A DNA stretch of 64,000 bases from Thauera aromatica K172 (GCF_003030465.1 NZ_CP028339.1:1302001-1366000), one strand, 5' to 3'. Counted from the stretch's first letter, positions 1 to 9,560 are shown. A program made the numbers and translations. Notes: generated by a model not told the origin, from the sequence alone.

Positions 1-48
1 CGAAACGGCGACGGCGACAAGTGCAGCTACGAGAAGGGGGTACTTCAT
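1..48 (-). CDS. Partial N-terminus of an unidentified, probably exported protein
   Basis: Only the first 16 codons lie in the window. They read MKYPLLVAALVAVAVS, a basic residue followed by a hydrophobic stretch, which looks like the start of a signal peptide or lipoprotein leader. A GGAAGA ribosome binding site sits 6 bases before the ATG at 48. The rest of the gene is off the left edge, so no function can be given. Confidence 0.45.
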   Translation of the reverse strand, partial: MKYPLLVAALVAVAVS

Positions 49-408
49 GATGTGTCTTCCTATCGGGTGCATGAATGTGGTTGCGCGATCGCGGTACCTG
101 CCCGCCAGCCCGGAATTCGAGTCCACCGGTGAGCGAGCAGACACCCGAATCTTAGCAGCTGGATCATGACAATGCCTGGATTTGCTGCGGCGCAAAAAGA
201 TAATGTATTTGTAAAATTGCATAAAAAACAATTCATTAACTAAATTCAGTCGGAGCTGTTATTGTTTCCAATTGTGCGCTGTGCGGGATCGGTGCCGTGT
301 TGCGCTGGAATCGGCGCGTGCGCCGAACCGGCGTCCTGCGCCGGCGTGACCGCTGCGAACCGGACAGGGCGGGGTAGAATCGCGCACCGCGTTTCCATCG
401 ACCCGACC
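49..408. promoter_or_regulatory. Divergent intergenic region with an AT-rich promoter ahead of rlmD
   Basis: This 360-base gap separates the leftward edge gene from rlmD. Its middle part (about 175-250) is strikingly AT-rich against the GC-rich surroundings. A plausible sigma70 promoter reads rightward: TTGCAT at 217-222, an 18-base spacer and TAAATT at 241-246. The open frame that continues upstream of rlmD through 262-408 is compositionally ordinary but is not conserved family sequence as far as I can tell, so I read it as untranslated leader. No other gene is seen. Confidence 0.4.
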
Positions 409-1755
409 ATGCCTGTCGCAAGCATCGAATCCCTGGACCACGAAGGCCGTGGCGTCACCCATGTCGACGGCAAGGCTGTATTCGTCGAAGGGGCGCTGCC
501 GGGCGAGGAAGTGGAATACACCGTGCTGCGCGAGCGCCCCAGCTACGCCCAGGCCACGGTCGAGCGCGTTCTCCGCCCCAGCGCCCAGCGCGTGGCGCCG
601 CGCTGCCAGCATTACCAAACCTGTGGCGGCTGTTCGATGCAGCACCTGGATGCCACCGCCCAGGCCGCGGCCAAGCAACGCATCCTCGAAGACGCGCTGT
701 GGCATATCGGCAAGCTGCGCCCGGCGATCCTCTACCCCGCCATCCACGGCCCGGCGTGGGGGTACCGCGAGCGTGCGCGGCTCGGGGTGCGCCTGGTGCC
801 GAGCAAGGGCGGGCTGCGCATCGGCTTCCACGAGCGGCGCTCGAGCTACATCGTCGACATGCGCGAATGTCCGGTGCTGCCGCCGCGCATCTCGGCCCTG
901 CTGCCCCGTCTGCGCGAGCTCATCGCCGGATTGTCGATTCCCGATCGCCTGCCCCAGGTCGAAATCGCCGTCGGCGATGCCGTCACCGTGTTCGTGTTCC
1001 GCAACCTGCTGCCTTTCAGCCGCGCCGACGAAAAGCGTCTCGCCGCCTTTGCCGAAGCCGAGGGCATCCAGGTGTGGCAGCAGCCCGGCGGCCCGGATTC
1101 GGCCATTCCGCTGCATCCGGCGCATGAGGCGGGATTGGCTCAGAGGTTGGCCCCGGGTTTGGCCCCGGGGTTGGCCTATACGCTGCCCGAGTTCGATGTC
1201 AGGATGGAATTCCGTCCGACCGACTTCACCCAGGTCAATGTGCACATCAACCGCGTGCTGATCCGGCGCTCGATGCAGCTGCTCGACCCGCGCCCGGGGG
1301 AGCGCATCGCCGACCTGTTCTGCGGCCTGGGCAACTTCAGCCTGCCGATCGCCCGCCACGGCGCCCGCCTGGTCGGCGTCGAAGGCAGCGACGCGCTGGT
1401 CGCGCGCGCGCTCGACAACGCCCGCCGCAATGCTCTCGACCACCTGACCGAATTCCATGCGGCCAATCTGTTCGAGGCCACCGAGGACAGCCTCGCCGCC
1501 CTCGGTCCGCTCGACAAGCTGCTGATCGATCCTCCGCGCGAGGGCGCGATCGCCGTGGTCAAGGCCCTCGGCCCACAGCAGCTCCCGGCGCGCATCGTCT
1601 ATGTGTCGTGCAATCCGGCCACGCTGGCCCGCGACGCCGCCGTGCTGGTGAGGGAAAAGGGCTATGTGCTGCGCGGCGCCGGCATCGCCAACATGTTCCC
1701 GCACACCTCGCACGTCGAGTCGATCGCGCTGTTCGAGCACTCCGCCCCGAGCTGA
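409..1755 (+). CDS. rlmD: 23S rRNA (uracil-1939-C5)-methyltransferase RlmD
   Basis: 448 residues. RlmD transfers a methyl group from S-adenosylmethionine to C5 of U1939 in 23S rRNA. Visible features: an N-terminal TRAM-like beta domain, the [4Fe-4S] ligand run CQHYQTCGGC near residue 65, the SAM-binding motif ADLFCGLGNFSLP near residue 300, IDPPREG, and the catalytic cysteine in YVSCNPATLARD near residue 400. The length matches the family (about 430-450). I chose the ATG at 409 (MPVASIESLDHEG), where family-like sequence begins. The open frame runs back to a TTG at 262, but that extension is Ala/Cys/Arg-rich and unlike RlmD. A Leu-Ala-Pro-Gly repeat near residue 250 is a small local expansion. 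It is a single gene followed by a tRNA. Confidence 0.93.
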   Translation: MPVASIESLDHEGRGVTHVDGKAVFVEGALPGEEVEYTVLRERPSYAQATVERVLRPSAQRVAPRCQHYQTCGGCSMQHLDATAQAAAKQRILEDALWHIGKLRPAILYPAIHGPAWGYRERARLGVRLVPSKGGLRIGFHERRSSYIVDMRECPVLPPRISALLPRLRELIAGLSIPDRLPQVEIAVGDAVTVFVFRNLLPFSRADEKRLAAFAEAEGIQVWQQPGGPDSAIPLHPAHEAGLAQRLAPGLAPGLAYTLPEFDVRMEFRPTDFTQVNVHINRVLIRRSMQLLDPRPGERIADLFCGLGNFSLPIARHGARLVGVEGSDALVARALDNARRNALDHLTEFHAANLFEATEDSLAALGPLDKLLIDPPREGAIAVVKALGPQQLPARIVYVSCNPATLARDAAVLVREKGYVLRGAGIANMFPHTSHVESIALFEHSAPS

Positions 1756-1911
1756 GCGCCGCCGCAGCCGCGCAAGGCGCGGCCGGGCGGCGCAGGAACG
1801 GCGCACGGATGGATTTTTACGCACCGGGCCGCGATTTCCGGTTCTTCTACCGCCCTGCCGTGTCGAGTGCGATCGCGTGGGGCGAGGAGTATTACGCCGG
1901 CTCGTTCCGGC

Positions 1912-1939
1912 TTGGATAGGCCCCTGGCAATGCTATACT
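1912..1939 (+). promoter_or_regulatory. Probable promoter of the tRNA-Ser gene
   Basis: TTGGAT at 1912-1917 and TATACT at 1934-1939 are separated by 16 bases, and TG precedes the -10 as an extended element. The GC-rich segment directly after the -10 (CGCGGCC) resembles the discriminator of stringently controlled stable-RNA promoters. The predicted start is about 50 bases before the tRNA. The stretch 1756-1998 holds no other recognisable feature. Confidence 0.6.
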
Positions 1940-1998
1940 TCGCGGCCTCCGGAGGCGCGGCCGCACTGCTTGGCGGCAAGCTCCTCGAGCGCTTCGCG

Positions 1999-2086
1999 GG
2001 AAGAGTGGCAGAGCGGTTGAATGCACCGGTCTTGAAAACCGGCGATGGGCGACCATCCGTGGGTTCGAATCCCACCTCTTCCGCCA
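1999..2086 (+). tRNA. tRNA-Ser (anticodon UGA)
   Basis: The acceptor stem GGAAGAG (1999-2005) pairs with CTCTTCC (2076-2082), followed by the discriminator G and an encoded CCA (2084-2086). The anticodon arm CCGGT-CTTGAAA-ACCGG gives anticodon TGA. The T arm contains GGTTCGAATCC, and the long variable arm typical of class II serine tRNAs is present. A small hairpin (CGCGGT / ACCGCG, 2110-2125) follows the gene but has no T-run. Confidence 0.97.
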
Positions 2087-2171
2087 GCTTGTCGATCATC
2101 GGGCCTGGTCGCGGTGATTACCGCGGGATCCAGCCGCGCTTCGCTCTGATGCCTCTTCCTGCGGACCCTGC

Positions 2172-2831
2172 ATGCCCCGTCTGCTGCTTCTCAACAAACC
2201 TTACGGCGTGCTGTGTCAGTTCACCGCCGAGTCCGGCCGGGTGAGCTTGAAGGATCATGTACCGCTGCCCGGCGTCTATGCTGCCGGCCGTCTCGACGCC
2301 GATAGCGAAGGCCTGCTGCTGCTGACCGACGATGGCGCCTTGCAGCACCGTATTGCCGACCCCCGCCACAAGCTCCCCAAGACGTATCTCGTCCAGGTCG
2401 AGGGCGAACCCGACCCGGCGGCGCTGGCGCGCCTGCGCGCCGGGCTCGATCTCGGCGATTTCCGTTCCCGTCCCTGCGAAGCGCGCCGGGTGGTGGAGCC
2501 GGACTGGCTGTGGCCGCGCGATCCGCCAGTGCGCTTTCGCAAGACCGTACCCACCGCCTGGCTGGAGATCGTGCTGCGCGAAGGCAGGAACCGCCAGGTG
2601 CGGCGGATGACGGCGGCGGTCGGCCATCCGACCTTGCGCCTGCTCCGGGTCGCGGTCGGGCCGTTCCGGCTCGATGGCCTGGCGCCGGGGCAGTGGCGCG
2701 AGGCCGATCCGGCGCTGCTGCCGCCAATGCCCGCGGCGGCGCCCGCCCGCAGCGGGACGCGCGGCGCGGGCGGGCGGCGTCAGGCGCCGCCCCGGCCGAG
2801 TTCGCTGCGGCGCACGAAGCGCAGCGGCTGA
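2172..2831 (+). CDS. rluE: 23S rRNA pseudouridine(2457) synthase, RluE type
   Basis: 219 residues, RsuA/RluB/E/F family. These enzymes isomerise uridine to pseudouridine in rRNA; RluE acts on U2457. The catalytic aspartate lies in [16 protein letters not shown] (about residue 43). Family motifs [22 protein letters not shown] and [14 protein letters not shown] match RluE order and spacing, and no S4 domain is present, as expected for RluE. The C-terminal 35 residues (Ala/Arg/Gly-rich) go beyond the usual end and overlap the convergent iorB gene by 52 bases. Assignment to RluE rather than RluF or RsuA rests on the RRPxxxEPxWLWPR-like region and length. Confidence 0.88.
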   Translation: MPRLLLLNKPYGVLCQFTAESGRVSLKDHVPLPGVYAAGRLDADSEGLLLLTDDGALQHRIADPRHKLPKTYLVQVEGEPDPAALARLRAGLDLGDFRSRPCEARRVVEPDWLWPRDPPVRFRKTVPTAWLEIVLREGRNRQVRRMTAAVGHPTLRLLRVAVGPFRLDGLAPGQWREADPALLPPMPAAAPARSGTRGAGGRRQAPPRPSSLRRTKRSG

Positions 2832-4432
2832 GCCTTGGGCGGCCGGGCCGGCAGGCCGCGGTCGCGCAGCACACGATCGAACTCGCGTCCTTCTTCGTCG
2901 GCCAGGGCCGCTTCGCGCGCGCCGCGGACGAGACCGAGGAGTTCGTCCGCGGCCATGCCGGCAGGCAGGTGATCGAGGATGTGGAGCAGGTTTTCCTTGC
3001 CGCGTTCGTTGGTCGAGCCATAGCCCTTGATCAGGCGGGCGCACAGGGTCAGCTCGTTGGCCAGCGCCCAGTCCTGGGTCGCGGCGTGCTCGATCGCTTC
3101 GATCCAGCGCTCGATCATCGCCTGCTCGTGGGCGAAACGGGCGCCATGGCGGCGCAGGCCGCGCAGCGCCGCCAGCGTGCGCAGGGCGAGGAAGCCGCGC
3201 AGGCTGGTGGCGTCGAGCTTGAGGGCGAACTCCAGCGCGGGCTTGCCCGCCGCCCGCCGGCGGGCCTCGAACCGCTTCAGCCAGCGTGCCAGCGCCGGCG
3301 GCAGCAGGCCGGCAATCTCGGCGATACCGGGCTTGAGGAAATCGACGATGCGCAGCAGGTCGTCGGGCCGGGCGCCGGTTTCACGGCGCACGCGCTCGAA
3401 GCGGCGGGCACTGCACTTGAGCTCGGCGACGCGCACGACGTCGTCGAACGCCATCCACAGCGCCAGGTAACGGGCGAATTCGCGGGTGAGGGCGAAGCCG
3501 TGGCAGGCCTCCGGATCGGCACGGCATTCGGCGGCGTGGATGCGGCGGATGCGCTCGAGGTAGAGGCGGCCGTAGGCTTTGTCCTGGAAGTGTTCGACAC
3601 GCGCCAGCCCCGGAACGAGCATGTCCTGTACCGCGTCCGGAAAACCGGCGATCGCGGCGGCTGCGGGCGCCGGGCGAACGGCCCCGGCCGCCGGTGCGGG
3701 CCCGCCGTCGGGCGCGGCTGCGGCCCCGGCCGTGGGCTCGGGAGCGCTCGCCTGCCAGGCGAGGGCGAAGCCGCGCAGGCTGGCGTCGACGCCTTTGCCC
3801 GAGGCGCGGATCACTTCTTCCCAGTCCGCGCGGGCGAACGGCAGCAGGCCGGTGCCGCCGATTGCGCCGAACATCGCCGCGCTCGGCACGGTGCCGGCGC
3901 TGCGGGCGGTGGCGGCGATGTCGAACACGACGCAGTTGCGGCTGAAACGGCGGATGAAGTCGATCAGCTGGGTGCTGTCGAGGCGGCCGTCGCCCAGGCT
4001 GATGCGCTCGGTGGTGGTCAGGCTGCGTGAGGACGAGGCCACCACCAGGGTGCGCTCGGCGCTGATCATGCCCGAATGGACGTGGCGGGCGGCTTCGAGC
4101 AGTTCGGAGGCGATGAAGAGGTCGATCCGCCCCGGGGTCGGAGCGAGTCCGAGCACCGGATGGGGCGCTCCGGCGGGGAGGGGCTCAGGATGGATTTCGA
4201 CGTAGTAGGTGGTGGCGCCGGTGCGTTGGGCGACGCCGGGAATCGAAGTGCTCTGCGCCGGGTAGCCGCAGCGGGTGGCCAGTTCGACCAGCCATTCGGC
4301 GAGCACGCCGCCACCTTCGCCGCCGAGGGCGGCGATGAGGATGGTGAACGGGCGGCGGACGCTCGGGGCGGCGGGTGCGACGGAAACGGAGGCGACGGGC
4401 GCGGCGGAGGCGAAGGGGGTGGCGGTGGTCAT
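2780..4432 (-). CDS. iorB: Indolepyruvate ferredoxin oxidoreductase, beta subunit (IorB)
   Basis: 550 residues. With IorA it forms a thiamine-diphosphate, ferredoxin-linked 2-oxoacid oxidoreductase that converts arylpyruvates (indolepyruvate, phenylpyruvate) to aryl-acetyl-CoA and CO2. Residues about 25-215 form the pyruvate ferredoxin oxidoreductase gamma-type domain ([20 protein letters not shown], then [15 protein letters not shown]). After an Ala/Pro-rich linker, a long helical C-terminal region (about 270-545) is found in the large bacterial IorB form and is absent from the short archaeal subunit. It starts 4 bases after the iorA stop, so the two are surely co-translated. The 3' end overlaps the convergent rluE-like gene. 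Specificity among arylpyruvates cannot be read from sequence. Confidence 0.9.
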   Translation of the reverse strand: MTTATPFASAAPVASVSVAPAAPSVRRPFTILIAALGGEGGGVLAEWLVELATRCGYPAQSTSIPGVAQRTGATTYYVEIHPEPLPAGAPHPVLGLAPTPGRIDLFIASELLEAARHVHSGMISAERTLVVASSSRSLTTTERISLGDGRLDSTQLIDFIRRFSRNCVVFDIAATARSAGTVPSAAMFGAIGGTGLLPFARADWEEVIRASGKGVDASLRGFALAWQASAPEPTAGAAAAPDGGPAPAAGAVRPAPAAAAIAGFPDAVQDMLVPGLARVEHFQDKAYGRLYLERIRRIHAAECRADPEACHGFALTREFARYLALWMAFDDVVRVAELKCSARRFERVRRETGARPDDLLRIVDFLKPGIAEIAGLLPPALARWLKRFEARRRAAGKPALEFALKLDATSLRGFLALRTLAALRGLRRHGARFAHEQAMIERWIEAIEHAATQDWALANELTLCARLIKGYGSTNERGKENLLHILDHLPAGMAADELLGLVRGAREAALADEEGREFDRVLRDRGLPARPPKAQPLRFVRRSELGRGGA

Positions 4433-4436
4433 GACT

Positions 4437-6608
4437 TCATTCTCCGGCGGGTTGCAGCATGCGGATCACCGCCTGGCGCAGGCGGTGGAGGAAACGTTCG
4501 GCCGGGCCCGGGTTCTGCACCACTTCGCCGCGGTAAAAAGAAGGGCACAGGGTGGCGGCGTGGGCGTTCTCGCCGCATAGTCCGCAGCCGACGCAACCGT
4601 CGATCACCGTCGCCACCGGATCGGGCTTGAGCGGATCGGGGCTGTCCTTGAGGGTGAGGGTCGGGCAGCCCGACAGGCGGATGCAGGAGTGGTCGCCCGA
4701 GCACACGTCCTCGTCGACGCCGTACTTGACCCGCTCGACGCGCTCGCCGCGCTTGAGCCGGCCGGCGACCCAGGGCTTGCTGCGGCGCTGGCGTTCGAGC
4801 TGGCACTCGCCTTCGGCGATGATCACCTTGAGGCCGGCGAACGGCGTGGTGAAGGCTTCTTCCAGGGTCTTGCGCATCGTGTCGACGCGGTAGCTGTCGA
4901 CCGTGCGCAGCCAGCGCACGCCGATGCCGTGCAGGGTCTTCTCGATGGTGACGTTGCGATCGACCAGGCTTTGCTGCTTGTTCGGCGCCGCGGCCTTCAC
5001 CTCTTCGTCGGGGGAGGAAATGATTTCCTGGGTGCCGGTGGCCGAGGTGTAGCCGTTCTTGAGGATCACCAGCACCGCGTCGTCGCCGTTGTACAGCGCC
5101 GACTCCACCCCGGTGAGCAGGCCGTTGTGCCAGAAGCCGCCGTCGCCCATGATCGCCAGGGTGCGCCCTTCGATCATCGGCGACACGCCGGCGCGGCTCG
5201 CCAGGCTCATGCCGAAGCCGAGGATGGTGTGGCCGAGGCTGAACGGCTCGAAGGTGGCGAAGGAATGACAGCCGATGTCGGCGGCGATGTGCACCTTGCC
5301 GACGCGCTGCTGGGCGAGCTTCACCGCGGCGAACACCGGGCGCTCCGGGCAGCCGGTGCAAAAACCCGGCGGGCGTGGCGGCAGGGGGCGTCCGAGCCCG
5401 CTCTCGAGGGCGGCGGCGACCGCGCCGCGGCGCGCATCCAGTTCGCCCAGCCAGTGCAGGCCGGGACCGAGGTCGAGGTCGGGGGCGCGCCGGGTGAGGA
5501 ACGGGGCGAGGCCGCGGGCGATCGCTTCCACCGAGTACTCGCCCGCCATCGGCAGCACGTCCTTGCCGTGCACCGCGGTGGCGAGGCCGTGGCGGTGGAG
5601 GGTGAGGGCGACGTCCTGTTCGATGAACTCGGGCTGGCCTTCCTCGACCACCAGCACCGCCTGCTTGCCGCGGCAGAAACCGGCGATCTGCTCGGGGACC
5701 AGCGGGTAGGTGACGTTCAGGTTCAGGATCGGCAGGGTGGAGGCGCCGAACGCGTCGGCCAGGCCGAACTGCTGCAGGGCGCCGATCAGGGCGTTGTACA
5801 GCCCGCCCTGCACGATGATGCCGACATCCTCGCGGGAGCCGGCGAAGAGTTCGTTGAGGCCGCGTTCGAGGATGTGGCGGCGGGCCGCCGGCAGGCGTTC
5901 GGCGGTCTTGATCTTTTCGTGCTCGAAGATCGAGGGGGCGTGGGTGAGGCGGCCGTAGTCGAAGGCCGCGGGGTCGCTCATCAGGGCGCGGCGCGACACC
6001 GCGGGGGCGATGTTGTCCTTGCACACGAAGCTGCCGCGCACATGGCAGGCGCGGATGCGCAGCTGGACGAAGGCTGCGGTGTTTGACGCTTCGGACAAGG
6101 CGAAGCCTTCTTCGACCATGCGCACCATCAGCTCGAGATCGGGACGGGGATCGATCAGCAGCAGCGAGGATTTCATCGCGAACGCGTAGGTGCGCTCCTG
6201 GACCACGCTGGCGCCTTCGCCGTAGTCGTCGCCGATGATGATCAGGGCGCCGCCGCGCACGCCGGGCGAGGCCAGGTTGGAGAGCGCATCGGCGGCGACG
6301 TTGGTGCCGACCACCGACTTCCAGGTCACCGCGCCGCGCAGCGGGTAGTGGATCGAGGCCCCCAGCATCGCTGCCGCTGAAGCTTCGTTGGAGCAGGCCT
6401 CGACATGGACGCCGAGCTCGGCGAGGTGGTCTTCGGCCTGTACCAGGACGTCGAGCAGATGGGACACCGGTGCGCCCTGGTAGCCGCCGACGTAGGCGAC
6501 GCCGGACTGGAGCAGGGCCTTGGTGATCGCCAGGATGCCTTCCCCATGGAAGGTGCTTCCCGCCCCCTGCCTGAGTTGCTCGAGTTCCTTGCTGAATGAC
6601 ACTTCCAT
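4437..6608 (-). CDS. iorA: Indolepyruvate ferredoxin oxidoreductase, alpha subunit (IorA)
   Basis: 723 residues. Catalytic subunit for CoA-dependent oxidative decarboxylation of arylpyruvates, reducing ferredoxin in the cytoplasm. The N-terminal pyrimidine-binding domain has GYQGAPVSHLLD and VEACSNEASAAAMLGAS. The C-terminal TPP-binding domain has ADIGCHSF and GDGGFWHNGLLTG...NGYTSATG (about 485-525). The last 90 residues carry a ferredoxin-like region with cysteine runs CSGDHSCIRLSGCP and CVGCGLCGENAHAATLCP, enough for two [4Fe-4S] clusters with slightly unusual spacing. The ATG at 6608 is preceded by GGAGCTCCGCC. It is divergent from a LysR gene. In anaerobic aromatic degraders this enzyme would feed phenylacetyl-CoA and reduced ferredoxin into the pathways encoded further right. 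Confidence 0.93.
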   Translation of the reverse strand: MEVSFSKELEQLRQGAGSTFHGEGILAITKALLQSGVAYVGGYQGAPVSHLLDVLVQAEDHLAELGVHVEACSNEASAAAMLGASIHYPLRGAVTWKSVVGTNVAADALSNLASPGVRGGALIIIGDDYGEGASVVQERTYAFAMKSSLLLIDPRPDLELMVRMVEEGFALSEASNTAAFVQLRIRACHVRGSFVCKDNIAPAVSRRALMSDPAAFDYGRLTHAPSIFEHEKIKTAERLPAARRHILERGLNELFAGSREDVGIIVQGGLYNALIGALQQFGLADAFGASTLPILNLNVTYPLVPEQIAGFCRGKQAVLVVEEGQPEFIEQDVALTLHRHGLATAVHGKDVLPMAGEYSVEAIARGLAPFLTRRAPDLDLGPGLHWLGELDARRGAVAAALESGLGRPLPPRPPGFCTGCPERPVFAAVKLAQQRVGKVHIAADIGCHSFATFEPFSLGHTILGFGMSLASRAGVSPMIEGRTLAIMGDGGFWHNGLLTGVESALYNGDDAVLVILKNGYTSATGTQEIISSPDEEVKAAAPNKQQSLVDRNVTIEKTLHGIGVRWLRTVDSYRVDTMRKTLEEAFTTPFAGLKVIIAEGECQLERQRRSKPWVAGRLKRGERVERVKYGVDEDVCSGDHSCIRLSGCPTLTLKDSPDPLKPDPVATVIDGCVGCGLCGENAHAATLCPSFYRGEVVQNPGPAERFLHRLRQAVIRMLQPAGE

Positions 6609-6672
6609 GGCGGAGCTCCGTGTGCGAGAAGGGTGGGTACCGATTTAGACTCACTATAGGTCAGCCGTTTTT

Positions 6673-6719
6673 ATCTATCCATTAGATGAGCTTCATTTCT
6701 GGTATGCATGGGATGCATA
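6673..6719. promoter_or_regulatory. Two candidate LysR operators in the iorA/lysR divergent region
   Basis: Two inverted repeats stand out. ATCTATCCATTAGAT at 6673-6687 is ATC-N9-GAT and fits the T-N11-A rule for LysR-type sites. TATGCAT-GGG-ATGCATA at 6703-6719 is a perfect 7-bp-arm repeat ending 8 bases before the LysR start codon at 6728. They probably control iorA and the regulator itself. Binding is inferred from position and symmetry only. Confidence 0.5.
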
Positions 6720-6727
6720 ATCGAGCG

Positions 6728-7642
6728 ATGGACCTCAACCTTCTCCAGGTGTTCGATGCCGTGTACCGCGAGCGCAGCGTCAGCCGTGCCGCGACCCGGC
6801 TCGGGCTGTCGCAGCCGGCAATCAGCCATGCCTTGCGGCGCTTGCGCCTGGAACTGAAGGATCCGTTGTTCGTGCGTGCCCCGGGCGGGGTAATGCCGAC
6901 GGCGATGGCCGAGCAGCTGGGGCGGACGGTGGCGGGGGCGCTGCATGCGCTCGATGCGGCGATCCACCAGATCCACCACTTCGAGCCGGTGTCGTCCTCG
7001 CGCACGTTCCGCCTGTACATGACCGATATCGGTGAGCTGGTGTTCCTGCCCGCGCTGATGGAAGCGCTCCAGCAGCGTGCTCCGGGAGTGAAGATCGAAG
7101 TCGAGCAGATGGCGCTGGAGGCGATCCTGCCGGGACTCGAAAGCGGCGCGCTGGACCTCGCGGTCGGCTACCTGCCGCCGCTGGCCGATGTTTCCCAGCA
7201 CCGCCTGCTGCACGAACGCTACGTGATCGTGTTGCGCCGCGACCACCCGCTCGCGGCCGCCGGTGGCGGGCTTGACCCCGCGGCCCTCGATTACGTGCTC
7301 GTGCGCCCGCACGCCGAAGCCCGCCGGGCCCTGCAGCAGCAGCGCCTGGAATCGCGCGTGCGGCTGGTGATTCCGCATTTCCTGGTGCTGCCCGGGGTGC
7401 TCGCGCGCACCGATCTGGCGGCGCTCGTGCCATCGCGCATGGCGCGTCTTTTTGTCGAGCGCGGCGAACTCGTCGCGCTCGACTCGCCGCTGGCGACCGC
7501 CGCCTTCGACGTCCGCCTGTACTGGTACTGGCGCGCCGAGCACGACCCCGGGCACCGCTGGCTGCGGGAGCTGCTGATCGCGCTGTTCAGCGAGGGCGGA
7601 CCCGGCGACGGCCAGCGCGCGCCCGCCGCGGGCATGCGCTGA
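6728..7642 (+). CDS. LysR-family transcriptional regulator divergent from iorAB
   Basis: 304 residues from the ATG at 6728 (MDLNLLQVFDAVYRERS), the usual LysR start; the open frame extends to ATG codons at 6686, 6707 and 6716, but these run through an inverted repeat that looks like an operator. The winged helix-turn-helix occupies residues 1-65 (SRAATRLGLSQPAISHALRRLR). The rest is a periplasmic-binding-protein-like effector domain of the type seen in regulators of aromatic catabolism (MTDIGELVFLPALM). Position suggests it controls the divergent iorAB operon in response to an aromatic acid. It converges on the TRAP permease gene. Two relatives at 10792 and 13857 have the same architecture. 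Confidence 0.88.
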   Translation: MDLNLLQVFDAVYRERSVSRAATRLGLSQPAISHALRRLRLELKDPLFVRAPGGVMPTAMAEQLGRTVAGALHALDAAIHQIHHFEPVSSSRTFRLYMTDIGELVFLPALMEALQQRAPGVKIEVEQMALEAILPGLESGALDLAVGYLPPLADVSQHRLLHERYVIVLRRDHPLAAAGGGLDPAALDYVLVRPHAEARRALQQQRLESRVRLVIPHFLVLPGVLARTDLAALVPSRMARLFVERGELVALDSPLATAAFDVRLYWYWRAEHDPGHRWLRELLIALFSEGGPGDGQRAPAAGMR

Positions 7643-7666
7643 AGCCGTCGGGAGGATGAGGCCGGT

Positions 7667-8968
7667 TTACTTCAGGGTTCCCGGCAACCACAGGGACAGG
7701 ATCGGGAAGGCGCACAGCAGCACCAGGCGAACCACGTCCACCGCGAGGAAGGCGGCGACACCGCGGTAGATCTTGGTCAGCGCGATGTCTCCGGCGATCG
7801 AGTTGATGACGAAGACGTTGATCCCGACCGGAGGGGTGATCATGCCGAAGCTGACCGCCATCACCGTGATCACGCCGAACCACACCGGGTCGAAGCCGAG
7901 CTGCATCATCGCCGGGAATACGATCGGTACCGTGAGCAGGATCATCGCCAGTTCGTCCATCACCGCGCCGAGGATGAAATAACCGATCAGGATCAGGGCG
8001 AGCACGCCGTAGGGGCCGACCGGCAGATGGACCAGGGTTTCGACCGCCTTCTGGGTGAATTGGGTCACGGTCAGGAAATAGCCGAACAGGTAGGCGCCGA
8101 TGACGATCAGCATGATCGCCGAGGAAATGCGCAGTGCCTCGATCAGGGCCTGCTTGATCTGCGGCCAGCGCAGCTTGCCGCGCACCATCCCGATCGCCAG
8201 GGTGCCGGCGGCGCCCACCCCCGCGCCCTCCTGCACGGTGAACCAGCCGCCATAGATGCCGCCGAGCACCACCGAGAACAGCACGATCACCGGCCACAGG
8301 CCGCCCATGCAGCGCAGGCGCTCGCTCCAGGGGTGCGTTTCGCCGACCGGAAGGTGGTCGGGATTGCGCCAGCCCAGGTACTGCACGAGCAGGATGTAGA
8401 ACAGCACCCCGAGCAGGCCGGGGACGACCCCGGCGGCGAACAGGTGGGTGATGTCGGTGTCGGTCATGATGCCGTACAGGACGAAGATCACCGAAGGCGG
8501 AATCATGATTCCGAGGGTGCCGCCCGCGGCGATGAGGCCGGCGGAAAAGCCCGGCGCATAACCGGCGCGGCGCATTTCCGGCAGCGCGACCTGGCTCATC
8601 GTCGCCGCGGTCGCCACCGACGAGCCGTTGATCGCGGCAAAGCCGCCGCAGGCGGCGATCGAAGCGTAGGCGAGACCGCCGCGGCGATGGCCGAACCAGA
8701 TCCGGCCCGCGGTGAAGAGTTCCTGGCTGAGCCCCGAGTGGGAGGCGAAGGCGCCCATCAGGATGAACATCGGGATCACCGACAGGTCGTAGTCGGTCAG
8801 CACCGATAGCGGGACGTTGGCGAACAGGTTCAGCGCCGGGTAGGACCCGGTGAGCAGACCGAAGCCGAGCACGCCGGCGACGCCCATGGCGACGCCGATC
8901 GGCACGCGCAGCACCATCATGGCGAACATCGCCACGAAGCCGGCAAGGGCGACCAGGTCACGATCCAT
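7667..8968 (-). CDS. dctM: TRAP transporter large permease (DctM)
   Basis: 433 residues, nearly all hydrophobic helices, of the normal size for DctM. It is the ion-coupled channel subunit of a tripartite ATP-independent periplasmic transporter in the inner membrane. Characteristic segments include VPIGVAMGVAGVLGFGLL, GSSVATAATMSQVALPEMRRAGY, IPPSVIFVLYGIMT and MITPPVGINVFVINS. The start overlaps the dctQ stop by 11 bases. The substrate is unknown; context (arylpyruvate oxidation, CoA ligase, phenylacetate genes and an aromatic-type LysR) suggests an aromatic or related carboxylate. Confidence 0.93.
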   Translation of the reverse strand: MDRDLVALAGFVAMFAMMVLRVPIGVAMGVAGVLGFGLLTGSYPALNLFANVPLSVLTDYDLSVIPMFILMGAFASHSGLSQELFTAGRIWFGHRRGGLAYASIAACGGFAAINGSSVATAATMSQVALPEMRRAGYAPGFSAGLIAAGGTLGIMIPPSVIFVLYGIMTDTDITHLFAAGVVPGLLGVLFYILLVQYLGWRNPDHLPVGETHPWSERLRCMGGLWPVIVLFSVVLGGIYGGWFTVQEGAGVGAAGTLAIGMVRGKLRWPQIKQALIEALRISSAIMLIVIGAYLFGYFLTVTQFTQKAVETLVHLPVGPYGVLALILIGYFILGAVMDELAMILLTVPIVFPAMMQLGFDPVWFGVITVMAVSFGMITPPVGINVFVINSIAGDIALTKIYRGVAAFLAVDVVRLVLLCAFPILSLWLPGTLK

Positions 8969-9446
8969 AATGATTCTCCGTTTTCATCGTTTCCAGGTGG
9001 CGTGCCCACAGCACGGCGAGACGGTGCAATGCGAGCAGCACGGTCGCGGTGGCACCGAGCGCAGCGACCGGATAGAACCAGATCAGCGGCAGGCGCAGAT
9101 CGGAGGTGGCCTGGGTACCGGTGCTGCCGACCTTGACCCACACCATCCATGCCAGTGGCGCGAAGAAGGCCACGCACAGTGCGGTGACCGTGATTTCGAG
9201 GCGGCGGCGGCCGACCGCGCCGAGATGCTCCCACAGGATGTCGACACTGATGTGGCTGCCGCGGTGGGTGGCGAGGGCGATCCCCCAGAACATGGCGATG
9301 GCCAACAGCAGGCGCGAACCGTCGAACCAGTCGGGAATGGTCGCGGCGAACAGTTCGCGCGCGAGGACGTTGGCGGTCGTCAGCAGCGCGATCAGCAGCA
9401 TGAAGACGGCGGCCAGGGTCTCGGTAAGGGCAAGGATCTGCTTCAT
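8958..9446 (-). CDS. dctQ: TRAP transporter small permease (DctQ)
   Basis: 162 residues from the ATG at 9446 (MKQILALTETLAAVFM). The frame extends to 9521, but the extra residues are Pro/Arg-rich and precede the first membrane helix, so I prefer the internal start. Four hydrophobic segments are visible (about 8-30, 48-66, 88-110, 128-150). GSHISVDILWEHLG matches the conserved loop of DctQ proteins. It partners DctM and the binding protein DctP encoded upstream. The 142-base gap back to dctP contains hairpins. Confidence 0.9.
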   Translation of the reverse strand: MKQILALTETLAAVFMLLIALLTTANVLARELFAATIPDWFDGSRLLLAIAMFWGIALATHRGSHISVDILWEHLGAVGRRRLEITVTALCVAFFAPLAWMVWVKVGSTGTQATSDLRLPLIWFYPVAALGATATVLLALHRLAVLWARHLETMKTENHYGS

Positions 9447-9560
9447 GCCGATGCAGGCTCCGGAAAAGGACAGGGACCGCACGAAGCGGCGAACCCCGGT
9501 CCGGGGACCGGGGGGGGGCAAGTGGACCCGGGGAAAAGGCCGGGGCCGTGGCCGTGGGAG

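Noticed and set aside
4429-6654. 741-codon frame overlapping iorA on the same strand
   Set aside because: It is a frame-shifted reading of iorA with Arg/Pro-rich sequence and no motifs.
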